The notes under the pieces were generated by a model. The model ran no database searches, was not told where the DNA came from, and saw nothing but the letters and a program-made list of their open reading frames with translations. This document shows, in pieces, positions 46,652-59,061 of a DNA stretch of 64,000 nucleotides; positions within the stretch are counted from its first letter, which is position 1, and each line of letters opens with the position of its first letter. This DNA comes from Tetrapyrgos nigripes (Eukaryota > Basidiomycota > Agaricomycetes > Agaricales > Campanellaceae), in assembly GCA_013368315.1 (NCBI GenBank), contig JAACJM010000271.1, positions 1 to 64,000 of the forward strand, written 5' to 3'. Made by a program: the position numbers and the translations under genes.

Positions 46652-47102
46652 GAAAAGGGACAAAATTTCGCTTGACGGATATGTGACCATATATGTGTAT
46701 GAAAATGAGATATATTTGGAAACTAGATATAAGTACAAAAAGATGATGTATCTGTAGATTAGATATCTGAACAGAAGCCAATGTATCTGGAAGAACGGAC
46801 ATATGAACTATTGGCACCCATATCTGGAAGCCAGATTTATTGTCTTTTTGGACTCATATCCGTAACAATGTCCAGAGCCTTGATATGAGGTCTTTTTGTA
46901 CTTTTTTCCATAGATTCAATATACCATGTGTCTGTGCATCAATCAAATGTACCAAAAGACTTCCAGATATATTGGCTTTCTGTTCAGATATCTAATCTAC
47001 AGATACATCATCTTTTTGTACTTATATCTAGTTTCCAAATATATCTCATTTTCATACACATATATGGTCACATATCCGTCAAGCGGAAATTTGTCCCTTT
47101 TC
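46652..47102. repeat. Long inverted repeat with arms of about 142 bp
   Basis: The arm 46652-46793 is the near-exact reverse complement of 46960-47102 with a spacer of about 165 bp. The arms carry the step GATATCTGAACAGAAGCCAA and its complement. A third, more diverged copy lies at 47125-47255. It could be a foldback element. No clear target duplication is visible. Confidence 0.8.
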
Positions 47103-47259
47103 GGCTACTAAAATGCATCCTTATATAGCAACTTTCTGTTCAGATATCTACCTTACAGATACATCATCTTTTTGTACTTAAATCCAGGTTCCAAATATAT
47201 CTTATTTTTGTGCACATATCTGTTCACATATCTGTTGAGCAGAAATTTGTCCCTCATTA

Positions 47260-48469
47260 TGATTTGGAGAATGACTCGGATGGGAGGTGATTTTGAATTT
47301 TAATCTCAATGTGCAGTGCAAAGGGTCTCGATATGACTGTTAATGGGTCCCCAAGTTAAAAAATGATTCAGTCTGTATCAAATAGTTATTGGTAGTCTTT
47401 CTTCTATTGTACCTGTTTGTATCCATTACGCATATACCTAGAATAGTGCTTTCTTTTTAGGTTTTTACAACTTTACAAGAATGTGTAATATGTCATTGTA
47501 CTGATCACCAAAAAAACAGCCTTGAATCATTGTCAAAGTCGAGCTCAAGAGCCCAACTCTGACTCTTGTTTTTTGATATCTGCGGAACGACACGGAACAG
47601 CCTTTCCTTGATCTTTCCAGGTCAACTTGGCATTCCCGAGTCTGACTGAGCAGGTAGATAAATACCAAGTAAACACGTCCGACAGGTCAGTGGCGGGCCA
47701 ATAATTGGAGCTGTTTTAACAACTCAACAACTCAACTCATATGTACCTCAAAGTTGAACTACCTTGACGACTCAACAATCCATATATAGTACGTACCCTT
47801 GGTCTTTCCAGGTCAACTTGTCGTTCCTGAGTCTGACTCATCAAAGGCAAGGACCATTTTCACCTCTGAGAGATCCAATCCCGTTAAATAAAGCTTGGCT
47901 TGCTTTAGAAAGACCAAGCCATTTTCACTGTCATCGCCTTCTCCTTTGAAGAGTGAGGGTGCTGTCATCTTCGACTTTTATTGGTGTCGAGGAGTTTCTG
48001 GTATGATAGGTGCAGGTGAAGTCTCTGGTGTATTGTATGAAAGTATAGGCAAGAGGTTGTCGTCACTGCTCAAGGATGAGGATGAGGAGGATGAGGATGA
48101 TGAGGAAATGATGGGCTCGGTTTCTCTCCAAGCAACTGGGATGAACCAGAGGCCTAAGTCTGTGTAGTAGGGCTTGGAGAGTGAGGTGTATTGAAATATT
48201 GTCCGTGGTATCATGCCAGGTTGTAGTGTATGTGAGATGCAAGGTGTATGTGGGTTTGGGAATCTGGAACTGTTTGTAGTGTATATCTGGGAACTAGGAA
48301 CTTGGAATGTGGATCAAAATGTGGGTGACGTGTGTGCTATTTCTGTGAGTTTCTGACGTAAAAGTGCATGCAGTGCAGGAAAACAGTGTGTAGGGGTCAA
48401 ATCACGCTCTCGTCACCAAGATGGAGATGGCTGAGGTGACTTGTAGTAGTGTAGACTGAGGATGTCTAT
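47260..48469. other. No supportable gene, short repeats
   Basis: CTTTCCAGGTCAACTTG occurs at about 47615 and 47806, each followed by a similar GAGTCTGACT stretch. An acidic run of GAGGATGAGGATGA near 48075-48105 makes open frames without gene-like context. Confidence 0.4.
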
Positions 48470-48629
48470 GTGTTCTGTTCTAGCTATGATGTACATGTGA
48501 AGCGTGTGTCTACTGTGTCAAGTGATCCCAGTGGTCTAGGCCCTAAGCGAGCCCCTAAGCCCCTACTCCAATGTCAACCATACTCTCTTCTTCTTCTCGT
48601 TATCCTCAGATGCTTGAAGAACCCCCTAG

Positions 48630-49736
48630 ATGACTACTCCAAATGTGCCTACCTCTGGTGGCCCCTCGGACTATTCTATGGATACTACTCCAAATCCTAT
48701 GGCCTTCGGAGGAATTCCTACTCAAGAGGATCTATGCATGTGCCGCCCCTGCAAGCTAATCCATCTCCCTCTCACCAAACCTATAATAACCCTCAGGGGT
48801 ATTACACTCAGACCAACTATGTTCCTGGAGAAGACTAATCAGTTACTCCTCCAGAATAATCAGATGGAACTTTTGCAAGAACTTCAGAATATGCGACAAA
48901 CTATGGGCACCCAACAGGCTAGGACTGATGAAAGGGATGGTAGTAGCCACTCTGGTGCTAAACTGAAACCTTTCAATGGGACTTCCAATGCAGTTGACCC
49001 TTTTCTTTCGCAAATGTATCTCTGGTTTCTCAGAAACCCTCGCAAATTCACTGATGACACTTCTTGAGTCTTGGAGACACTTGCTTTCATGACAGAAGGC
49101 ACCACTGCCTGGTGGGCGAGCAATCAAATTCGAAAAATTCAGGAAGAAGGAAATAATGAAAGTTATACAGATCTCCATAGTGTGATTTGAAGGGAATTCG
49201 CAGGAGGAGATCAGACAGACATCCCACAGTGAAAGCTGCAAAGTATCAAGCAAGGCACTGTGTTGGCTATGCAGTTCTTCCTCTCTTTCGAAGAATGGAA
49301 GGAAGATGCAAAGCTGAACAAGGAGGGACTTATCATGCTATTGAAGCAGAACCTCTGGTTTGGAATCATTCAAAGGATCTATCAAATGGATCCTGTTCCT
49401 ATTACCTATGCAGCTTGGAAAGCCGTGGCAGTATGATTAACCACTACCCAAAATGCTACTACAAGTGTTGGGGCTCCATTGGAGGCATCAACAACTTGTA
49501 CTGGAACGGGAGTTACCTTTGGTGGGCAGGGAAAACCCATGGAAATCAATCATACTAAAGCAAACAAAGGGATGTGGGATGGGATTCGCAAGTGTTATTG
49601 GTGTGGGGAAGAAGGACATATCTCTAGGAATTGTCTGAATCGAGTCTCGAGCCTCATACAAAGCATGCAGGAAGTCTTGAAGATGGATGAAGCAAAGGAG
49701 GAGTTCTGGAAGCTTAACGAGGATGTGGGTTTTTAA
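48630..49736 (+). pseudogene. Ty3-type Gag, broken
   Basis: Begins MTTPNVPTSGGPSDYSMDTT, followed by a capsid-like part (KLKPFNGTSNAVDPFLSQ, FMTEGTTAWW) with stops near 49066 and 49190 and frame changes. It ends with a zinc knuckle CYWCGEEGHISRNC at about 49596-49637, the C-x2-C-x4-H-x4-C form that binds RNA. Confidence 0.75.
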
Positions 49737-52700
49737 GGACCCATAGGCAGAATGATACACCACCTACAGAATGATCAGTGTTTCATAACAAGTTTGCTTC
49801 ATATACAAATGAAAGCGACTTGACTGAAACCAAAGACGTATCTGAAAATCCCCTGGAGGATTCTCATAAAAATTCTCAACAAACTCCTAACCCTTTCCAA
49901 TGCAAACACTGTACTTGAACTCCTTCATGCCTTCCTTCTTGTATTCCACTGAAACCTGAAAAGAAAGTAGGACCGTATTGGGTATACTTGAACATGGTTG
50001 CTCAAACACCTAGAGCACCTCGTTTCTTACAACAATGGGTCCATGTATTGAGGGAGCATGAAGTAGATGATGAAATAAGGTTTGATCTAGCTTCACTGTG
50101 ACCCAATGTGGCTCTCGCTGTACTCAGGGACCTCCAGACTCCAGCAAAATGGATTCAGAAAATTAGTGGGGAATCTATCTTGCTCCCAGTCACAGTCGAG
50201 GCCTTGGATCCACATAAAGGCCAAATCACCAATGCTCTTCTTGATTGTGGGCCATGGGATGCTATATCAATCAAGACTTTGCTCTTGGGAATAATTTGTT
50301 CCTGGAACATCTCTATTGACCAGTTCCAGTATACAATGCAGATGGAACAGCCAACAAAAATGGAAAAATGAAATACACAACCAAGCTACAACTAACTGTC
50401 GACGACCACACAGAAGTTACTATGTTCACAGTCACTAACACTGGCACAAATGATATTAGCATTGGATTTAATTGGTTGAAACACCACAATCCATCGATAG
50501 ATTGGAAGAAAGGGACCATCAAATTTGATAGGTGCCCTGGGGACTGCAAAAGGAAGAAACAATGGAAATTGTGGCAAGAAGAAGACAAAGAAGATATTGA
50601 AGGAGATAGAATCTTTGTTGTGAACATGCAACCTGAAAACCCTCTGGAGTATATTTGTGCTACTGGTTCCATATCAGCTAATTTAGCTGTGTGACATGCT
50701 ATGGAAGAGGGAGCAAAATCTTTGGAAGAAATTGTACCAGGAGAATACCTCAGGGAGTTTTGACCTGTCTTTGAAAAAGAAGATTTTGATACCCTTCCAG
50801 AATGACAAAAATGGGACCATGTGATCAAGTTAGTACCTGAGGTGGAACCATTCAAAAGCAAGGTCTATCCCTTAGCTGCAAATGAACAGGGTCCACTGGA
50901 CGATTTCATTGAGGAACAACTACAAACTGGAAGAATTCGAGCTTCAAAGTCCCCTATATCTTCACTGTTCTTCTTCATCAAAAAGAAAGACAGAAAACTT
51001 CATCCAGTTCAAGATTATCAAAAACTGAATTCCTTGACTATCAAAAATCAATACCCTATTCCATTGATTTCAGATGTGCTATATAAACTAAGGCACATGA
51101 AAACCTTTACAAAACTCGATGTAAGATGGGGATACAACAACATTCGAATCAAGGAAGGAGACAAACATAAAGCTGCATCTATCACCAATTGAGGATTGTT
51201 TGAACCCCTCATAATGTTTTTCAGCCTCACAAATCTGCCAGCGACATTCCAAACCATGATGAAGGAAATCTTCGCAGACCTTATCTAAGCAGGGAAGGTT
51301 ATTGTTTACATGGATGATATCTTGATATTCTCAAAGGATATGGATGAGCACATGAAAACCGTTCAAGAGGTTTTATGAATTCTAAAAACCCACAATCTCT
51401 ACTTGAAACCAGAGAAGTGTGATTTTCATAAGGACAAAGTGGAATATTTGGGACTTATAGTGGGCAATGGAAGATGAGGATGGACCCTGTCAAGGTCGAG
51501 GGAGTCTGCCAGTGGGAAACACCAACTTGTGTCAAAGACATTCAGAGCTTCTTAGGATTTACGAACTTTTATCAAAGGTTCATTAAAGACTATGCAAAGA
51601 TGGCTCATCTGTTAAATGATTTGACACAAAAAGATGTACCCTGGCAATGGACACCAGACCAAGAAAAGGGCTTTCAGAAATTGAAAGATGCTATCACATC
51701 AGAACCGGTTCTCCATTTTCCCCTGGATAATTGTCCTTATCAAGTCAAAGCAGATAGTTTGAATTTTGCCACAGGTGCTGTGCTGTCCCAACTCCAAGAT
51801 GGTGAATGGGTACCTATTGCCTTTTTATCAAAAGGCCTTAGTGAACCAGAACGAAACTACGAGATTCACAATAAGGAGATGTTGGCTATTATGAGAGTTC
51901 TAAAGGATTGGAGGCATTACTTGATGGGGGGACCAAGATTTGAAATCTGGACAGACCATTGTAATCTCCAATACTTTATGACGGCAAAAACCCTCAACAG
52001 GAGACAGGCTTGTTGGTCATTGGAATTAGCTGATTATGACTTTCAGCTGGTTCACAAACCAGGAAAGAGTCATTTGAAGCCTGACTTACTTTTGAGACAA
52101 AAGGGTCATGAGGAGGGGGCAGATGATAACAAAAAATGTCACCCTTCTTAAAGCCGAACCCCTGCGAGCCATGGAGACAGCCCAAGCTCAAGATACCCCA
52201 GGAGATATTTTCCTTGCACAAGTACAAAACTCAAGACACAAATGGGAACCCTCAGTCGTAAGAAACGTCAAACACGATCATTCATTCCAGAACCACAGAG
52301 ATTATATTACTAAAGATAATCTCTTATACATTCCCAACGACCTCGAGCTCTGTAATGAAATCATCTGATTCCATCATGACATATACTTTGCAGGCCACCT
52401 GGGCCAAGCCAAAACAGTTGAACTACTTACTCGACACTATTGGTGACCTAGCATCTGTGGAGATGTCAAGAAATATGTCAAAGGATGTCCTACATGTCAA
52501 TGAACAAAAACCTTTCCAGGGAAACCGAGAGGACTACTAAGTCCTAACAAGATCCTGGAACGAATTTGGCAAATTATCTCCTGTGATTTAATCACGCATC
52601 TTCCTCCATCACATGGGTATACCACTATCCTCATCATATATCGACTCAGTAAAAGGATGAGAGCACTAGCAACTTATGAACAAGTTACTAGTGAAGGCAT

Positions 52701-53038
52701 AGCACAGTTATTTTTGGACTGTGTCTGGAGGGATTTTGGATTACCTGAATGGGTTATTAGTGATTGAGGATCAGTCTTCGTTAGCAAATTTCTAAAATCC
52801 CTCTACGAGATTCTGGGCATCAAAATGAACATTTCAACAGTGTATCACCCTCAAACCGATGGGCAAACAGAATGTGTCAACCAAGAAATTGAACAATACT
52901 TGTGTGTTTTTTGCAATTGGCGACAAGACGACTGGCAGAATTCTGCTATAATGATCAAGAACACAGTTCTACAGGCTACACTCCCTTCTATATGACTAGT
53001 GGCTTTCATCCTTGAAAAGCTACTGAACCATTTGTCAA

Positions 53039-54180
53039 TAGGGCTCAGCACGGGTACGGGTAATTGCCAGGTACCTGTATCCGGACCCGCGGGTCCCGGA
53101 TACCCGGCACAGCCACACCCGCCGGATACGGATACCACCGGATACGGGTTTGACTTTCAAAATGTCCCAGTATCCGCAGGTATCCGTAAAATAAAAATAG
53201 TACCGTCTGTATTTAAATATGTATGTAGAAAAATAGAAACATAGCTACATTAGCATTGTATTCCTTCATAAAAATGGGTTTTTCATGAGGATCCACATTT
53301 TCGCAGCTAAAACAGGTCTAAATGTCTATATGTATATTGTGGCTGGAAGTCACTTTCTCAATTAAAAATGTGTAATGCAGTCAGATTGCTTGGCTATATG
53401 AACATAAAATGTTCCACCTGAGTGAGAGAGTATATCTATGTAAAAATAATCATATACTTATGCATAAACTCAATGAAGATCTATGTTTTTTTTAATAAAA
53501 ATTGCTTTGTTGGTGTTTTGGCTCTATTAAAATTATGTATTGTCACTGGATTGTTTGACTCTATAGACAAGAAATGTTCCACTGCAATGAGAAAAGATAT
53601 ATATGTACAAAAAATTATATATATTTATGCAAAATTTCACCCAAGATCTATGGTTCTTTCATAAAAAGCCACTTTTCTGATCTTTTTCAGTCAGTTGAAG
53701 TATGTATTGTACTCAGATTACTAAGCTCTATGAACATAAAATGTTCCACTGATATGAGGGAAGATATATGAGTACAAACAATTATATATTTATACATAAT
53801 TTCACCCAAGATCTGTGGTTCTTTCATAAAAAGCCACTTTTCTGATCTTTTTCAGTCAGTTAAAAGTATGTATTGTTGCTGGATTGTCTGGCTCTATAAA
53901 CAAAGATTGTCCTCATCAAGTGAATGAAGATATTCATTTAAAAATAAACATTTATTTAGGCATAAAACATTTTAATACGTAGGGTTTAGAACTAAAAACT
54001 ACATTTTTATAGTCAAGTACCCGCATACCTGCAGATACCCATATAACCCGCGGGTCGGATACTCCGGATACGGGTTATCCGGAGTGCTTTACCCGCCGGA
54101 TACGGATTTGAGTTTTGATGTGAGATAAACCCGCGGGTCCGGGTCCGGGTAATCCGCGGGTGTACCCGTGCTGAGCCCTA
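53039..54180. mobile_element. 1142-bp non-autonomous hAT-type element in Ty3 integrase
   Basis: Inverted ends TAGGGCTCAGCACGGGTAC and an exact 8-bp duplication TTTGTCAA at 53031-53038 and 54181-54188. Both subterminal regions are rich in CGGGTA/TATCCG words. The middle is AT-rich and holds four diverged direct repeats of about 160 bp. No coding capacity. Confidence 0.9.
53340..54000. repeat. Four diverged direct repeats of about 160 bp
   Basis: Each contains TGTATTG...GGATTG, GCTCTATAAACA and AAATGTTCCACT, then a TATATATG run and CATAA...AGATCTATGGTTC. Inside the hAT-type element. Similar words occur at 15.4-16.2 kb. Confidence 0.7.
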
Positions 54181-54905
54181 TTTGTCAACATCACCAACGA
54201 AACTGTGATAGATTTCTTTGATTGGATGGAAAAGGCCAGAACAGATGCTAAAGCATGTCTTATGAGGAGCATGGAGTTGATGAAGAAATACTACGATAGA
54301 GGAAGGAATGAGGATCCAGAGTACAAGAAGGGAGATAAGGTGTATATTGAAGGGAAGAATATCACTACAGAATGACCAAGTACCAAACTTGCAGACAAAC
54401 AATATGGACCTTTTCCTATTAAGGAAAAGATAGGGAGTTCCTCATACTGAGTGGATATTCCAAAAACCTGGAAGAGTATTCACCCTGTTTTCCATACATC
54501 ATATCTTTGTCCTCATTATTCTTCAGTTGCAAAACATCAGCAAGACGACGTTAGTTGAGAACCTGCTACTATCAAAGATGGCTCACCAGTCTACGACATC
54601 GAAGAAATCCTAGATTCCTGTATGCATTATAACTGGAAGAAGAGATCATTTTTGGAGTACCTGGTGACATGGTGGGGTATTCAACAGTGGAGAATACTTG
54701 GGAACCAGTGGTAGAGTTGGAAAAAAAGTGTCAGGAACTAATAACCAAGTTCCACACAAAGAATCCGGTGGCGCCTCGGAATATCAAGACAATCCTTTCT
54801 TTTGTTCCTTGTGACTTTTATACTTCAGGGCCAAAAGAAATCCCAAGCATGGGTCTACAGGATCTCTCAAGCATCTTCAGGGCGAAGACCCTTAAGAGGG
54901 GGTAA

Positions 54906-55386
54906 TGTCATGAACCTTTCATTTCTCATTCAAGAAACCCTTAGAAGGATTCTCAATCCTTCTTTATCTATCTGATTGTCACTACCCACTTTTCCCTAAC
55001 GAGATCAACTTCTTCTGAGCTGGGTCATTTATCACTCCATAATTGTATGCAGATCCCCTTAAATTGCAAGCACATCATCATAAGACCTTAATTTATCTTC
55101 TCGATTAATTCCTCTAGAAGCATGGATGTTATTTGTAAAGTAGTATATATAGAGTAGGATACTCATCATGTATCTTTACTCTAGTCTGGTCTTATCACAC
55201 AGACCTTGCCTTATTCTACTCAATTCTTTAGTGTCATTGTCACCTTGCCTAAATATCTTTGGCTTGGTTCTGACACTAGGTGACTTCATTCCACCCAATG
55301 AATGTTTCTTCAATGTGTTCCAACTCATACTTTCTAACTCTTTCATTGGAGGTAGACAGTGGATGTATACATAAGGTTTTCTGACA
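54906..55386 (+). repeat. Putative 3' LTR of the Ty3-type element
   Basis: Follows a purine tract (AAGAGGGGG), starts TGTCATGAAC and ends with TGACA, giving 5-bp inverted ends. Contains TATATATAGAG at about 55143 as a possible promoter. No second copy in the window. Confidence 0.5.
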
Positions 55387-55389
55387 CTA

Positions 55390-57263
55390 CATTCTTGATG
55401 TCAGACTGCAACACAGTGTGACTGTAGTATGTATGTAGTATAAATGAACAAAGCACATAGTATACTTCAGTAATATGCATACATATGAGGATGGTACACC
55501 CTATTTGGCTTAGCAATCAGGGTTGGGTTGACCGAGTTATTGACTAAAAACCATCAGTCTGAACTAAGTCTAGACTGTCTAGGGTGTTAACTCACAGGGG
55601 TTGGGGGATCCATCAAGGATTGAACCAGTGTCTTAAGGATGTTGAACCCTCACTGCCACATGTTAAACAGGGACAGTGGACCACTACGCCACCGCACCCC
55701 CCCACGTTGTGTTTCACAAATGGATACCATTGTTGGTGGCTTGTCAGTAGTTGGCCAGTAGGTTTGGAAAGCCAGAAAATGAAGACTCAGGGGTGCAGCA
55801 TTCAGCCTTTTTTGGATGTGTAATAAGGAACATAGAGGCACCAGATAACCATTGCGGTGACATATAGTACTGCATGCGGGAAGGCCAAGGTTCGATTTTC
55901 ATATCATGTGATTGAACGCAGATTGCCCTTCACTAAGCAAAGGGTGATCTATGGACTCGGCAGGCCTGTTAGCTGGCCTGTTAGTAGCCATTGACTCATA
56001 TATGCACAACATTGGCCCACATGTCCCTCGTACATACATTATACATTCTTATAAGAGATGAAGGGAAGGAACAAGACTTAACTGAAGATGAGCACCATTG
56101 ACGTTGACACTGAACAGAGTTGACTGGGCAGTGAATTGTCACAGTGAAGCTGTCAGTGACATCAACAAAAATGTGAACAGTCATAGGATTCAAGACCAGT
56201 TCTCAGTTGTCGGGAAGGGATGAAAAGGGGCCTCCCCAGTCTGAAAACTTTTCTGAAGTCAACCTAAGTTAAGGCTTTAAAAGGCCCTGTAAATTGAAGA
56301 GGATAGAGATAGTGTAAGTGGTATTGAGAATGAGACACAATGCAAACAGGGAAGATTTATTTATAGAAGGAAACACACGTTTAATGACGTCTAGTCGCAA
56401 TGTTAGCTTGAGTGGCAATGAAAAGGGGTAGGAGTTTGAGGCTGTGGTAAAATTTTGCTACTGAATTGCGAGGTCAACATAAGTTAACTCGGCTTTTAAG
56501 AGGCCTCGTAACTCCTCCTCCTCCTCCTCCTCCTCCCCCAATGATCTTCACCCATCATTTGCGATACAGCTCTCTGAGCGTTACCTTTTCATTTTGTGCC
56601 CATCCCGTTGCGGGTAAAAAATACTCCAAAGCTGAGGCTGATCGTGATACTATTCTGTTGCCATTCCTCGCAAATATTCATTCCCATTTTGGTTTTCTGT
56701 CTAGAACAAGCACACCCAGCACTAACAAATATCCCGTGGCTAGAAGTTATTTAGGAAACTTCTGGAACTTGGTACTCGGAAACGGACTCGAAAACTTTAA
56801 ATTTCTGAAGCCTCAGCAAGCAATCTGATTGGCTCGGATCGCTTCCGATAAATTGCTGAAGCACGAAAACCTTTTGTTTCCAAACTACCCCGTTCGCCAA
56901 CTATGACCATTCATCCATTAAAACCATTCCTCGGCGAAGCATCTTCGTATTCCTTGATACGCGGGCTCACTCAAGCCTATTGAAACTCGTATCATATGAA
57001 TCAGCTGGCCAAAGCAGAAGGTTCAACAATTTAGCGGTTGACTCGGAGAATTAGAATTCTTTGTATGGCTCACCATTCTATGTCTCCAATATGCCGAATG
57101 GTGACGACTTCTTTCAAGTTAGTAGACTTACCAAGCAATAAGGCTTACTACGTCGTCTCAGACGAATCAGAGGTGGAACGGCTTCCGATCTTGATTCCTA
57201 TCAAGTTTTCTTTTCTATCCATTATTCACTAATAGCATTATGAACTCAGACTCGGATTCGGAG
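55390..57263. other. Repeat-rich intergenic region
   Basis: Holds the SINE-like piece below. Two related short segments, GTCAACCTAAGTTAAGGCTTT (56260) and GTCAACATAAGTTAACTCGGCTT (56472), each run into an AAGGCCC/GAGGCCTCGTAA palindrome, also echoed near 38800. A CTC run (CTCCTC repeats) lies at 56511-56535. No gene is supported. Confidence 0.4.
55593..55706 (-). repeat. tRNA-derived SINE-like sequence
   Basis: On the minus strand, GTGCGGTGGCGTAGTGGTCC contains an A-box match, followed about 45 bp later by GGGTTCAACATCC and then GGTTCAATCC, B-box matches. No clean cloverleaf. The arrangement resembles the plus-strand copy at 3712-3806. Confidence 0.5.
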
Positions 57264-57271
57264 TATAAAAG
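57264..57271 (+). promoter_or_regulatory. TATA box of the SDR gene
   Basis: TATAAAAG lies 73 bp before the ATG at 57337, the usual distance for a fungal TATA promoter. Confidence 0.5.
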
Positions 57272-57336
57272 CTGGACACATCCACTAGAATTTTACATCT
57301 TACCCACAGACACTCGAAACTCCCTAAGTCAACAAA

Positions 57337-58578
57337 ATGTCCAAAATGTCCACTCAGGCTCTCGACTTGCAAGGCAAAATTGCTCTCGTTACCGGTGGCG
57401 GAACAGGAATGTGAGTACGGGCGTGGCTGAACCTCTAGGTACCTCTCGGTATCATTTCCTTTTCGCTGATAACCCCTCCCATGCATGACAGAGGCCTAAT
57501 GATCGCAAAGGAACTCTCCAAAAACGGAGCCAAGGTTTACATCACTGGAAGACGTCTGGAAGTTTTACAGAAGACTGCCGCCGAGACAGGACTTTTCCCG
57601 TAAGTCCTTTACCTATACTATGATTCCTTCCTTCGATGTAGAGACTTACATGTTGTACATTCCCCCAGATTACAGATGGACGTTTCTGACAAACAGTCGA
57701 TCGCCAATGGGGTGAAAGTCATCGATGAAGCTGAAGGGAAACTAGATATTCTAGTGAATAAGTAAGTACATAACTGAGTATCGTGCGCTGTCCCGGCCCC
57801 CATTCGAATTCATTCTATCCGTTAAACCGTCGACTCACTCATTGTCTTCATTGTCTTCACAGTGCAGGAATCGGAGGCTTCAGATCCGAGCTTTTTTTCG
57901 GTAAACCGGCGCCTGACGGCACCAAGATCGGAGAAGCACTCTTCGAACAAGACTCCTTCGAACAATGGACCGACGTTTTTAAAACCAACACTGCTGGTCC
58001 TTATTTCACTACTATGGGCTTTCTTTCTCTTCTTGAACGAGGAACACGTACAAGAGAGGGAGAAACGTCTAGTGTCATTATTATCTCTAGTGTTGGTGGT
58101 ACTATAAAGGTCACATCAGGGTTGGTAAGTCCTCAAGCAACCCTCAAAATATCGACTCTGATCCCCTTTCCTTTCTAGATCGCCTATCCAGTCAGCAAAG
58201 CCGGCGTCAACCACCTCACTGGAATGCTCGCCACACAATTCGCACTGCAAAAGATTCCCATCCGTGTGAATTGCATCGCTCCTGGTATCTTCCCATCCGA
58301 ACTCGCACGAGAGTTGGCTGATGTAGCTATGGAACCCATGCCTGGGTTCTTTAATCCAGCGCCTCCCCTCAGGCCAGGGAGGTGAGTCGATCCGGATCCG
58401 GATCCGAGGGTGTCCATACGATACGCAATAAGGATATCAATGACTGACTTTGCATCTGTGTCTTTACAGGCAATTGGAAATAGGATCAGCAGCCGTTTTC
58501 TTGTCCTCCCTCGCTGGTGAATTTGTGAATGGGATAATTATGCCTGTGGATGGAGGGCTTTTGTTAGTTAATCCTTAA
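57337..58578 (+). CDS. Short-chain dehydrogenase/reductase, six exons, intact
   Basis: Exons 57337-57410, 57492-57599, 57669-57761, 57863-58124, 58179-58381 and 58470-58578 join in phase to 282 residues, all with GT-AG introns. TGGGTGIG (residues 19-26) binds the cofactor, NNAG (91-94) stabilises the fold, and Ser167/168, Tyr182 and Lys186 (AYPVSK) form the active site. GRR at 44-46 after the second strand suggests NADP(H). The length equals the classical SDR size and the C-terminus has the usual PVDGG. An oxidoreductase on alcohol/ketone substrates is expected; the substrate cannot be read from the sequence. It is one of few clearly intact host genes in the window. Confidence 0.93.
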
Positions 58579-59061
58579 TTCTTCGAAATCGTACTAAGAT
58601 GACGGGATTGTATGTAGCTATATACACAAGTACCAAGTTAGTCGTATATTTGAAAAACCCATGGACGATCAACAATAGGCATTCAACAAGTTGGCAATCT
58701 CCAGTGAGAAGTCAGTGAATCTCCGCCACGGGCCAGAGCGCCAGGTCTATGCATATGGAAACTTAACCGATATAAACTCTAGGAGAAATTAAGAATAATA
58801 TTATAAGCTACAGAACGACTACAGAAAACCGACGAAACGACGCAAAAATCCGCCTTCGAACTCCAGGATCGTTCAAGGTCAACTCTTAAGATGCAGAACT
58901 TACCGGGTCAAAGTCAAAGCAAGCTGCGCCGTGTCGCAGAGGTACGACAAGGACCGGTTACGGGTATATACTTATACTTCAGTACATACATCTTGTCGCT
59001 GCTAGCTTCATTAGACTATATCCATGTACGTTGAGTTCAGTGAAGTGGATGCTATGGTATA
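58579..59061. other. Intergenic, no gene seen
   Basis: 3' region of the SDR gene. No open frame or repeat of note. Confidence 0.4.

Larger units (their letters stand above)
49820..54905 (+). pseudogene. Ty3-type Pol (protease-RT-RNase H-integrase-chromodomain)
   Basis: Protease-like region near 50230 (LLDCGPWDAISIKTLL). RT near 50821-51470 includes the YMDD box at 51307-51318. RNase H begins near 51750 (ADSLNFATGAVLSQ) and runs to about 52090. The integrase zinc region is near 52370-52500 and the core near 52580-52900, interrupted after about 53030 and resumed at 54189. A chromodomain (SFLEYLVTWWGI, then NTWEPVVELEKKC) sits near 54650-54730. Stops are nearly all TGA, e.g. in the integrase core at 52765-52767 where this family has a fixed Arg. 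A one-base shift occurs near 51474. The copy is dead. Confidence 0.85.
48470..55386 (+). mobile_element. Decayed chromodomain Ty3-type LTR retrotransposon
   Basis: Gag with a CCHC knuckle, a protease-like region, RT, RNase H, integrase and a chromodomain follow each other on the plus strand. A 3' LTR is proposed at 54906-55386, but no matching 5' LTR was found, so the 5' end is lost or too diverged. There are many in-frame TGA stops and a frameshift near 51474. A 1142-bp hAT-type element splits the integrase C-terminal part. Confidence 0.85.

Noticed and set aside
46926..47128. Short Tyr/Ile-rich frames in the inverted repeat
   Set aside because: Identical peptides arise from both arms of the repeat, so they are by-products of it.
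47978..48214. Acidic/Ser-run open frames
   Set aside because: Driven by a GAGGATGA simple repeat; no supporting context.
47260..48630. 5' LTR of the Ty3-type element
   Set aside because: None of the distinctive words of 54906-55386 was found here, so no 5' LTR is claimed.
55845..55920. Third tRNA-like piece with GGTTCGATTTT
   Set aside because: A B-box-like word is present but no convincing A box at the right distance.
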